From assembly GCA_900766895.1 (NCBI GenBank), contig CAAFXF010000125.1, forward strand, positions 1 to 9,693: 9,693 bases of DNA, in the 5' to 3' direction. The notes below the pieces were generated by a model that saw only the letters and a program-made list of their open reading frames with translations, did not search any database and had not been told where the DNA came from. The position numbers and the translations under genes were made by a program. Positions 1-5,927 of this stretch are shown here, piece after piece (position 1 is the first letter of the stretch; every line of letters starts with the position of its first letter). The stretch is from Clostridia bacterium (GTDB lineage: Bacteria; Bacillota; Clostridia; Oscillospirales; Acutalibacteraceae).

Positions 1-8
1 GTCAAAGA

Positions 9-116
9 GTTCAAATTGTGCTGATTTGTTATTAATCAAGGCACAAAATCGCAGGAATACTTTATGTATTCCGAGTATTTTTAACACAGAGTAAGGGCAA
101 ATCAGCCAATTTGAAC
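9..116. repeat. Inverted-repeat element with internal hairpin (MITE-like or structured RNA)
   Basis: The arms at 9-28 and 98-116 are reverse complements over 19 bp with a single bulged T at position 19 (left arm begins GTTCAAATTG, right arm ends CAATTTGAAC). Between them is a second, perfect hairpin, GGAATAC (54-60) / GTATTCC (66-72) with loop TTTAT. There is no reading frame of note inside and no T-tract after the right arm, so a simple terminator is unlikely. The nested stem-in-stem architecture fits a small non-autonomous repeat (MITE-like) or a structured RNA. No flanking target-site duplication is apparent. The family is unknown to me and copy number cannot be judged from one window. Confidence 0.55.
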
Positions 117-159
117 CACGGTTCGGATTGCTCTTCATTGCCTATACTAATAAAATAAC

Positions 160-197
160 ACAAATATGTGGTATAAGTCAAACAAATATGTTATAAT
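160..197 (+). promoter_or_regulatory. Extended -10 promoter of the DUF523 operon with 10-bp direct repeat
   Basis: TGTTATAAT at 189-197 is a perfect extended -10 element (TG-N-TATAAT); no good -35 stands 17 bp upstream, as is usual for this promoter class. It lies 29 nt before the first start codon. The ten bases ACAAATATGT occur twice, at 160-169 and 182-191, 22 bp apart, and the upstream copy is also followed by a -10-like TATAAG (172-177, preceded by TGG). This could be a duplicated promoter or an operator with two sites on the same face of the helix; the sequence does not decide between them. Confidence 0.6.
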
Positions 198-226
198 CGT
201 TACATAAAACAAAGGTTGGTGAAAAA

Positions 227-673
227 ATGAAAACCAAAATCATTGTGTCTGCCTGCCTGCTTGGTGAAAACTGCAAGTACAGCGGCGGCAACAACAAATG
301 TGATGAAGTTATCGCATTGGCGGAAAAATTCGAGATTATTCCCGTTTGTCCGGAATGCTTTGGAGGATTACCTATTCCGCGAGTGCCGAGCGAAATTCGT
401 GACGGCAGGGTGTATTCAAAAACAGGTGAAGATTTAACAGAGGCGTTTTTATCCGGTGCAGAGCAAACACTGTACATAGCCAAGGAAGCAAACGCTCCCT
501 GTGCCGTGCTTAAGGAAAATTCGCCGTCGTGCGGATTCGGCAAAATATACGACGGAACCTTCAGCGGCAACAAAATCAACGGCAACGGAATAACCGCACA
601 GCTGTTATACGACAACGAAATTCAGGTTTTCGGCGAAAGCCAGGTAAAAAAATTAATCAATTTATACGGATAG
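227..673 (+). CDS. DUF523 family protein, TudS-like [4Fe-4S] desulfidase candidate
   Basis: A 148-residue protein with the full DUF523 pattern: VSACLLG at 7-13 with C10 and C16, PVCPEC then GGLPIPR at 39-52, SPSCG at 99-103 with C102, and IYDGTF at 107-112, ending with the GITAQLL segment near 121-127. One characterised member of the family, TudS, is a [4Fe-4S] enzyme that removes sulfur from 2-thiouracil. The conserved cysteines here (C10, C41/C44, C102) are compatible with a cluster held by three cysteines, but the substrate is inference. Length is normal for a stand-alone DUF523 protein and no signal peptide is seen, so it should be cytoplasmic. AAAGG and GGTG precede ATG 227. It is first in an operon: the next gene starts 11 nt after its stop and that gene's ribosome binding site overlaps the stop codon. 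Confidence 0.88.
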   Translation: MKTKIIVSACLLGENCKYSGGNNKCDEVIALAEKFEIIPVCPECFGGLPIPRVPSEIRDGRVYSKTGEDLTEAFLSGAEQTLYIAKEANAPCAVLKENSPSCGFGKIYDGTFSGNKINGNGITAQLLYDNEIQVFGESQVKKLINLYG

Positions 674-684
674 GTGAAATCAAG

Positions 685-1134
685 ATGAAAAAAATAATCA
701 CATTGATAATTTGTGTGAGCGTATTAAGCAATATAGTTGTTCTTTCTGCCTGCTCAAAGCAAGCAGATACAACACAGACAGAGCAATCGACTGCCGTTCA
801 GGTTCCTACCGAGGAAGCGAAAATAAAAAATGCAGATGCCGTTTCGTACATTGAAGGCTATTCTAACAAGGAGCTTGGCTTGTCGGATGATGACAGAGCA
901 AAATGCAGCTTTATGGTGGCATCTGAAGGAGAGATAATCGACGGCAAAAAATATGTAAAGGTTATTGCGGCAATAAAGCATGAGCATAAGAATGACGACG
1001 GCAAAACAACCTTTACACTTGACACAAAGGGTGAATACTTTATAAGCTTTGACTCAAGCGAGGTGCTGAAAAAGGACGGCGACTCGTACACAAAGCTACC
1101 GCTTCAAAGCTCAGCAACAGAAAGGAATGATTAA
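685..1134 (+). CDS. Small secreted lipoprotein, function unknown
   Basis: A 149-residue protein with a classic lipoprotein signal: MKK, a hydrophobic stretch at 4-20, and a lipobox LSAC at 20-23, so C23 should be lipidated and the protein anchored on the outer face of the membrane. Residues 24-48 form a T/Q/E-rich spacer typical of surface lipoproteins. The remainder (about 49-149) is a soluble domain rich in Asp, Lys and Glu with alternating beta-type segments such as YVKVIAAIKHEH and GEYFISFDSSE; I do not recognise its family. The frame is open further upstream to an ATG at 529, but that would lie inside the preceding gene. ATG 685 has AGGTG (672-676) 8 nt upstream and starts exactly at the signal peptide. 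The stop is one base before the next start codon, so the genes are co-transcribed and probably coupled. Confidence 0.82.
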   Translation: MKKIITLIICVSVLSNIVVLSACSKQADTTQTEQSTAVQVPTEEAKIKNADAVSYIEGYSNKELGLSDDDRAKCSFMVASEGEIIDGKKYVKVIAAIKHEHKNDDGKTTFTLDTKGEYFISFDSSEVLKKDGDSYTKLPLQSSATERND

Positions 1135-1135
1135 A

Positions 1136-1762
1136 ATGACAGAAGCCGAAAGGATGAACAAAGGCCTGCTGTACGATTGTTCAAGCGAAGAAATAATGAA
1201 TGTACAGACTCAATATGTTTCATATATGAAAGAATATAATTCCTTGGGCTTAGGTGACGAAAAGCGAATGGAGGAATTAATGAAGCTGATGTTTGCCGAG
1301 GTAGGCGAAGAGACTTACATTCAACCTCCGTTTTATGCAAACTGGGGCGGACACAATGTTCATTTGGGAAAATATGTTTACGCAAATTTCTGCACAACCT
1401 TTGTTGACGACGGAAATATCTATATAGATGATTACACTATGATTGGCCCAAATGTTACGATTGCAACCGCGGGGCACCCCATTTATCCTCCTTTAAGAGA
1501 ACAAATCCTGCAATACAATGCCGATGTACATATAGGTAAAAATGTATGGATTGGTGCAGGAGCGGTAATCTGTCCCGGTGTAACAATCGGTGACAACACG
1601 GTTATAGGAGCCGGCTCAATAGTAGTAAAGGACATTGAATCAAATGTTGTTGCAGTAGGAAATCCATGCCGAGTTTTAAGAGAAATTAACGAACACGACA
1701 AAGAGTATTATTTTAAGGATAAAAAAATAGATTTTGACCCGGACAAAACCTACGGAGAATAA
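1136..1762 (+). CDS. maa: Maltose/galactoside-type O-acetyltransferase (Maa/LacA family)
   Basis: A 208-residue hexapeptide-repeat acyltransferase that should transfer acetyl from acetyl-CoA to a sugar hydroxyl. Residues 1-55 match the Maa N-terminal helical domain (MTEAERM...LYD). From about 75 onward come left-handed beta-helix repeats (NVHLGKYVYANF, GNIYIDDYTMIG, NVWIGAGAVICPG, TIGDNTVIGAGS). Catalytic H114 sits in TAGHPI and corresponds to LacA His115; N84, D92 and W138 match LacA Asn85, Asp93 and Trp139 with the same offset of one. An in-frame ATG at 1127 exists, but it abuts the AAAGGA ribosome binding site (1121-1126), whereas ATG 1136 is 9 nt from it and gives the family's usual N-terminus. 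It closes the forward operon 17 nt before a terminator hairpin. The natural acceptor sugar cannot be told from sequence; the symbol is a family-level assignment. Confidence 0.9.
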   Translation: MTEAERMNKGLLYDCSSEEIMNVQTQYVSYMKEYNSLGLGDEKRMEELMKLMFAEVGEETYIQPPFYANWGGHNVHLGKYVYANFCTTFVDDGNIYIDDYTMIGPNVTIATAGHPIYPPLREQILQYNADVHIGKNVWIGAGAVICPGVTIGDNTVIGAGSIVVKDIESNVVAVGNPCRVLREINEHDKEYYFKDKKIDFDPDKTYGE

Positions 1763-1779
1763 GAACAATAATAACAAAC

Positions 1780-1811
1780 AAGACCTGCTTTTCATCATAA
1801 AAGCAGGTCTT
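1780..1811. terminator. Bidirectional intrinsic terminator between convergent operons
   Basis: A perfect 13-bp stem, AAGACCTGCTTTT (1780-1792) and AAAAGCAGGTCTT (1799-1811), encloses a 6-nt loop. Its forward side is followed by ATTTTATT, and its reverse side by the U-rich GTTTGTTATTATT. It sits 17 nt after the acetyltransferase stop and its right arm overlaps the TAA of the oppositely transcribed S-component gene (1810-1812), so one hairpin ends both operons. Confidence 0.9.
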
Positions 1812-2493
1812 ATTTTATTGCATATTTTGTACTTATTCTTTCTATTTTTGTAATAAAAGGCATACCGAACAAAAACAGAAACACCGCCGTTGACACACCG
1901 AAAACAAGATTGAACACGGCACCTGACGCATAAACAGACAAGGCACCCTTTAGAGTAATGTTATTTCCGTAAACGGACAACACCGTTGACATATCAACTA
2001 TAATTCCGTAAACAAACGAGGCAAGGAAAAATCCTACAACACTAAGCGTATATCTGTTAACCTTAATGTGCTTAAACACAACACCCGCAAGCAATCCGAC
2101 AGTTCCCAAGGCCACCATTTGAAACGGAGTCCAAATGCCCTGACCGAAAATGAAGTTTGACACAAATGCGGAAAAAGCGCCGATAATATATCCCCTTTGA
2201 CTGCCGAGGCATACAGCCGAAGCAATAACTATTGCCGCAATAGGCTTAACCTGCGGAATCAGGTAAAACGCCGCTCTGCCGACAACCGCCAACGCTATTA
2301 AAGTGGCGGTTAAGGTAATGTCTCTTGCCGTTAGGCTTTTCGCTTCAAACACTGCAAAAAGCGGAAGCATTGAAAGCACCAAAACAACCACTGATGTAAT
2401 ATAGAAATTAATGCTCTTTGCAAGGAAGGCCTGCCAAATCAGCACAAACACAAGACTGCCGACTACCGTAAAAAGCATTAACGCCTTTTTCAT
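1810..2493 (-). CDS. ECF transporter substrate-binding (S) component
   Basis: A 227-residue, very hydrophobic protein with about six or more membrane segments (roughly 5-23, 31-49, 59-77, 83-97, 101-116, 123-140, 149-166, 190-210). The central part carries ARDIT at 56-60, GRAAFYLIPQVKP at 72-84 and SNFIFGQGIWTPFQM at 112-126, which I recognise as typical of one S-protein class from Firmicutes ECF transporters. S components capture a vitamin or trace nutrient and are driven by the EcfT-EcfA module, here encoded just upstream. Its ATG overlaps the stop of the ATPase gene by 4 nt (ATGA), so translation is probably coupled. The substrate is not determined: similar S proteins have been linked to cobalamin-type uptake (CbrT), but there is no riboswitch or pathway gene here to support that. 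The stop codon lies inside the shared terminator. Confidence 0.82.
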   Translation of the reverse strand: MKKALMLFTVVGSLVFVLIWQAFLAKSINFYITSVVVLVLSMLPLFAVFEAKSLTARDITLTATLIALAVVGRAAFYLIPQVKPIAAIVIASAVCLGSQRGYIIGAFSAFVSNFIFGQGIWTPFQMVALGTVGLLAGVVFKHIKVNRYTLSVVGFFLASFVYGIIVDMSTVLSVYGNNITLKGALSVYASGAVFNLVFGVSTAVFLFLFGMPFITKIERISTKYAIK

Positions 2494-3977
2494 AGCACCC
2501 CACCGTCCCTTAAATCAATTTCACCGGCATAGCCATCAGCTAAACCGTTTGTAATTCTTGACACACAGGTGGTGTAAAAGCTGAGCGATGAGAAAAACTC
2601 TCTTCTTGGCTTAGTTGTTACAATTTCACCGCCTGACAAAAAAGAGATATAATCTCCGTATTCTCCTGCGAAATCTATATCATGAGTGGCGATAACAACG
2701 ATTTTACCTGATGCACAGAGTTCTTTTAATATCTCGGCAAGCTTTTCCTTTAGCTCACTGTCAAGAGCCTTGGTAGGCTCGTCCAAAAGAATAATGTCTG
2801 CCCCAATTTCAAGCACCTTTGCAAGTGCAAGGCGCTGTGCCTGTCCGCCCGAAATATCGTACGGATGCTGTTCCTTTATATCATTAATCTGTAAAAACTC
2901 CGTAATTTTTCCAAATGTTACCTCATCGGCACATTTATCCCCTGTAAACAAATCAAACGGATTTTGGCAAAGCATGGCAACTCGTCTGTCAGTTTTCACC
3001 TTGCCGTGATGAGCCTTAAGAACTCCGCCGGCAACCTTAAGAAGAGTGGACTTGCCACTCGAATTTGCTCCGAGAATTACGTTAACCCGTCCTTTGTAAA
3101 TATCAAGGTTAAGACGTTTTAGCACGTCCTGATTTTTTTCATATGCAAAGGAAATATTTTTAATTTTCATATCGCAGTCCGCTTCATCGGGACTTGATGA
3201 AAGTGACCTTAAGTCTTTGGCTTTTAATATTTTTCTGCATCCCGAAACAGTGCTTACACCGTCAAAAAGACGCATAAATGCAGGAACAAAGCCTAATATC
3301 GAACTGTTGCTCTGTCTCAAAAATTCTACTGCCTGCAAGGGCGCAAGCTTGGCAACAGCCTGTCCGTTATCAATAATCAGAACGCTGTCTGCATAAGGAA
3401 AAAGCTCTCCGGTCAAATGCTCTGAAATAACAACGGTAGTGCCGAAATCACGGTGAAGACGCTTTATTACAGTTAAGAATCGTTGAGCAGAAACAGGGTC
3501 GAGCTGACAGGTTGGCTCATCAAGCACCAAAATATCCGGCTTCATTATCATAACGCCTGCAAGATTAAGTATCTGCTTTTCTCCTCCCGAAAGAGTGGAA
3601 ATTTCTGCATCAAGCTTTTGCGACAAATTAAAATAGCTTGCAATTTCAGATACCGACAGTTCAATTTCGTCTCTGCCCATACCCATATTTGTAAGCCCAA
3701 ACGACAGCTCACTGCGCACTCTGTCCGTTACAATGTTTTCCTCTGTATTTTGTGCAACATAGCCAACCCTGCCGTTAATTTGCACAGAACCGCTTATGTC
3801 GCCCGCCGGTGCAATTTCCTTTTTCATAAGCTTTAGCAAGGTGGATTTGCCGGCACCCGACTTGCCGATAACAAGACAAAGCTCTCCCTCGTCAACGGAA
3901 AAGCTAACATCATTCAAAACAGGAGCCTTGCTCTTGGGATATGAAAAATTCAGTTTTTTGCATATGATATTTTCCAT
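2490..3977 (-). CDS. ecfA: ECF transporter fused double ATPase (EcfA-EcfA')
   Basis: A 495-residue cytoplasmic protein with two complete ABC ATPase domains in one chain, replacing the usual EcfA1/EcfA2 pair. Domain 1 (about 1-210): Walker A GKSGAGKST 38-46, Q-loop Q76, signature LSGGE 129-133, Walker B ILVLDE 149-154, switch H187. Domain 2 (about 270-495): Walker A GANSSGKST 303-311, Q338, signature ISGGQ 375-379, Walker B IILLDE 395-400, H432. Both catalytic glutamates (E154, E400) are present, so both sites look active. The tail SFYTTCVSRIT is typical of these fused ATPases. The start has GGAGGA 6 nt upstream of ATG 3977 and lies inside the end of the EcfT gene (28-nt overlap); its own stop overlaps the S-component start. 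This supports equimolar assembly of a dedicated T-AA-S complex. Confidence 0.93.
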   Translation of the reverse strand: MENIICKKLNFSYPKSKAPVLNDVSFSVDEGELCLVIGKSGAGKSTLLKLMKKEIAPAGDISGSVQINGRVGYVAQNTEENIVTDRVRSELSFGLTNMGMGRDEIELSVSEIASYFNLSQKLDAEISTLSGGEKQILNLAGVMIMKPDILVLDEPTCQLDPVSAQRFLTVIKRLHRDFGTTVVISEHLTGELFPYADSVLIIDNGQAVAKLAPLQAVEFLRQSNSSILGFVPAFMRLFDGVSTVSGCRKILKAKDLRSLSSSPDEADCDMKIKNISFAYEKNQDVLKRLNLDIYKGRVNVILGANSSGKSTLLKVAGGVLKAHHGKVKTDRRVAMLCQNPFDLFTGDKCADEVTFGKITEFLQINDIKEQHPYDISGGQAQRLALAKVLEIGADIILLDEPTKALDSELKEKLAEILKELCASGKIVVIATHDIDFAGEYGDYISFLSGGEIVTTKPRREFFSSLSFYTTCVSRITNGLADGYAGEIDLRDGGVL

Positions 3978-4807
3978 AATATCTCCTCCGTCAAATCAAC
4001 CGCAACAGGCAACAGGCTGAAAAAACAAAAAATCACAAATGCCACATAATCAAAGCTTTTTGAATATATTGTCGGTTCAAAAATAAATGTTATTCTGTCG
4101 GTGATTTTTGCAAATAGAACATAGGCTATTGCAGGCACACTGACTGCAATAAGCACCAAATCGGCAGGCATAATTTTATATCTGCTGTACCGCACCGCCT
4201 TAGGATTATATTCCCTTGCGGTCATTGAGTCTGCCGTTATTATACTGCTTTCAAGGCTGTAGGAAATAAGTGCGGACAGATTATTTATTGCGGTTTTTAT
4301 TTTGCTGTCTCGCCTTTGCCCGCCGTTTAGTCCAAGCTGTGCGTCCTCTATCTCCTTAAGCTTTCTTGTAAATTTGGGAATAAAGCCGAGCACCATAGAA
4401 AAAAGAAGTGCGGTTTTGGGCGCAAATCTAAAAACATAAATCACCTTTTCGCTGTCCGTTGTTCTGCTGAAGGCACCAAACCACAAAACCATTGTAGCCA
4501 AAGTGAAGCCTTGATTTATACCGTAAAAAAGTGCCTCAAGCGTAAATTCGGTATTGCCTATAACAAAAAGAACATCCTCTCCGTAATGTGCAAAAAGCAT
4601 ATTGAACATACCTACAGCAAGCACGACTGCTATTGTAAGCTTTAACGATGACAGGGCCTGAGCGCCTCGGCATTTTATTTCGTATATGAGCACACCTAAA
4701 AAAGAAACGGCAATGAAAAAAGGATTATATACGGACACAACAAGTGCAAACATCCCGATAAAATACAAAAAGTGAAATATCGGGTGCAATTTGCTGAATC
4801 TGTCCAT
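3950..4807 (-). CDS. ecfT: ECF transporter transmembrane scaffold (EcfT/CbiQ family)
   Basis: A 285-residue integral membrane protein that couples the two ATPase domains to the S component. Hydrophobic segments lie at about 12-42, 55-73, 93-113, 132-142 and, after the cytoplasmic helices, 214-233 and 253-270. The coupling helices fall between 145 and 205. Their short Ala-Arg-Gly signatures, which in other T proteins touch the ATPase, are degenerate here: AQLGL at 156-160 and TARE at 196-199 in place of ARG. The C-terminal EEILWKI resembles the acidic-Trp tail common in this branch. AAAGGA lies 6 nt before ATG 4807. It starts 23 nt after the MreB-like gene with no terminator between, and overlaps the ATPase gene by 28 nt. 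Confidence 0.9.
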   Translation of the reverse strand: MDRFSKLHPIFHFLYFIGMFALVVSVYNPFFIAVSFLGVLIYEIKCRGAQALSSLKLTIAVVLAVGMFNMLFAHYGEDVLFVIGNTEFTLEALFYGINQGFTLATMVLWFGAFSRTTDSEKVIYVFRFAPKTALLFSMVLGFIPKFTRKLKEIEDAQLGLNGGQRRDSKIKTAINNLSALISYSLESSIITADSMTAREYNPKAVRYSRYKIMPADLVLIAVSVPAIAYVLFAKITDRITFIFEPTIYSKSFDYVAFVIFCFFSLLPVAVDLTEEILWKISYAKN

Positions 4808-4830
4808 ATATAGTCCTTTCTTACAGAATT

Positions 4831-5859
4831 TTACTTTATTCTTACTTCCTCTTTTGTTTGATATCTGTATCCGTAGTTGTCCAAAATGTGCATTTTGTTA
4901 AGCGCTACCATTGTGCCCTTGCCAACGCAAAGATTAGGCATAGGATAAATTTCAACATCAAGGCCTAATTCCTTTTTCAGCATCTCATCCATACCGTAAA
5001 GCTCTGATGAGCCACCTGTCAAAATAACATGAGATACTGTAATATCGGCAACAAGCTGCGGCGAGGTGCGTTCAAACATAATCTGTGCCGCCGCCGCAAT
5101 TTCACGAAGCAGTGGATGCAGGCACTCGTATATTTCATCCGACGTAACCTCAACAGTTCGAGGCAGTGATGTTACAGAGCTTCTGCCGTTTACCACCATT
5201 GTAATCGGTGTTTCTCTCGGAATTGCACCGCCGATTTGCTTTTTAACCTCCTCGGCTGTTCTGACGCCGACCAAAAGAGAGTGCTTGTCCTTTAGGTATC
5301 TTACAATTTCCTCATCAAAGGCATTGCCGGCAACCTTAACAGTTTCACACTGACTCATTGAGCCCTGACTGACAACAGCCATATCGGTTGTACCGCCGCC
5401 GATATTGATAACAAATGCACCGTTTGGCTGCAACGGGTCAACTCCTGCACCGAAGGCTGCACACAAAGGCTCCTCAACCAAGCACACCGACCTTGCACCT
5501 GCCGAAATCAAAACAGAAATAATTGTTCTTTTTTCAACATCCGTTGCAAGTGCAGGAACAGATGCAACCACCCTCGGCTTAAAAATACTTTTTTTGATCA
5601 CTCTGCCGATGAAGTATTTTATCATCTGTGCGGTCATATTGTACGAGCTGATAGCACCGTTGCGAAGCGGCTGCAAAACGGTAATGCCGTTTGGCTCTCT
5701 GCCCTCAAGGTGATAAGCACGTCTGCCTGCGTATAAAATTTTTTCTGTTTCGGTATCATATGCAACATAGCTTGGCTCATTAATAACCACACCCTTGCCG
5801 GGTACGGTGATTACCACATTGCTTGTACCCATATCTATTCCAAGATCATAACCAAACAT
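4831..5859 (-). CDS. mreB: MreB-like bacterial actin (cell-shape protein family)
   Basis: A 342-residue actin-fold ATPase of the MreB/Mbl family, normal in length. MreB proteins polymerise under the membrane and guide side-wall peptidoglycan synthesis. Visible motifs: phosphate-1 loop DLGIDMGTSN 5-14, GREPNG then PLRNGAI 53-70, TDVEKR 106-111, EEPLCAAFGAG 129-139 with the presumed catalytic Glu, phosphate-2 loop INIGGGTTD 151-159, and adenosine loop LTGGSSELYG near 279-288. The phosphate-2 loop has Asn152 where MreB and actin carry Asp. A GTG start at 5868 is open, but it lies within the AGGTGG ribosome binding site (5865-5870); ATG 5859 is 5 nt from that site and gives the standard MFGxDLGID start. 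No mreC or mreD follows; instead an ECF transporter does. It may be an MreB paralogue rather than the main MreB. Confidence 0.88.
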   Translation of the reverse strand: MFGYDLGIDMGTSNVVITVPGKGVVINEPSYVAYDTETEKILYAGRRAYHLEGREPNGITVLQPLRNGAISSYNMTAQMIKYFIGRVIKKSIFKPRVVASVPALATDVEKRTIISVLISAGARSVCLVEEPLCAAFGAGVDPLQPNGAFVINIGGGTTDMAVVSQGSMSQCETVKVAGNAFDEEIVRYLKDKHSLLVGVRTAEEVKKQIGGAIPRETPITMVVNGRSSVTSLPRTVEVTSDEIYECLHPLLREIAAAAQIMFERTSPQLVADITVSHVILTGGSSELYGMDEMLKKELGLDVEIYPMPNLCVGKGTMVALNKMHILDNYGYRYQTKEEVRIK

Positions 5860-5898
5860 TTTTACCACCTAATAAATTACTGCTTTTACTGAATATCT

Positions 5899-5927
5899 AT
5901 TGTACAATAGCACACCTAAAAAGTCAA
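5899..5927 (-). promoter_or_regulatory. Sigma-A type promoter of the mreB-like/ECF operon, with palindrome over the -10
   Basis: On the minus strand TTGACT (5922-5927) and TACAAT (5899-5904) are separated by exactly 17 bp, a near-consensus housekeeping promoter. The -10 is embedded in a perfect 14-bp palindrome, CTATTGTACAATAG (5897-5910), which could be an operator. The -35 is formed by the last Leu-Thr codons of recD2, so the two genes are packed as tightly as possible. The start codon follows about 40 nt downstream of the -10. Confidence 0.72.

Noticed and set aside
178..615. Open frame on the minus strand across the DUF523 gene
   Set aside because: It is the antisense shadow of a strongly conserved forward gene and shows no recognisable domain or ribosome binding site.
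529..684. Upstream start for the lipoprotein at ATG 529
   Set aside because: It lies within the DUF523 gene and would bury the signal peptide; ATG 685 has a good ribosome binding site.
4808..4830. Possible vitamin riboswitch in front of the ECF genes
   Set aside because: The gap is only 23 nt and holds just a ribosome binding site; the mreB-like leader is also too short for a known riboswitch.
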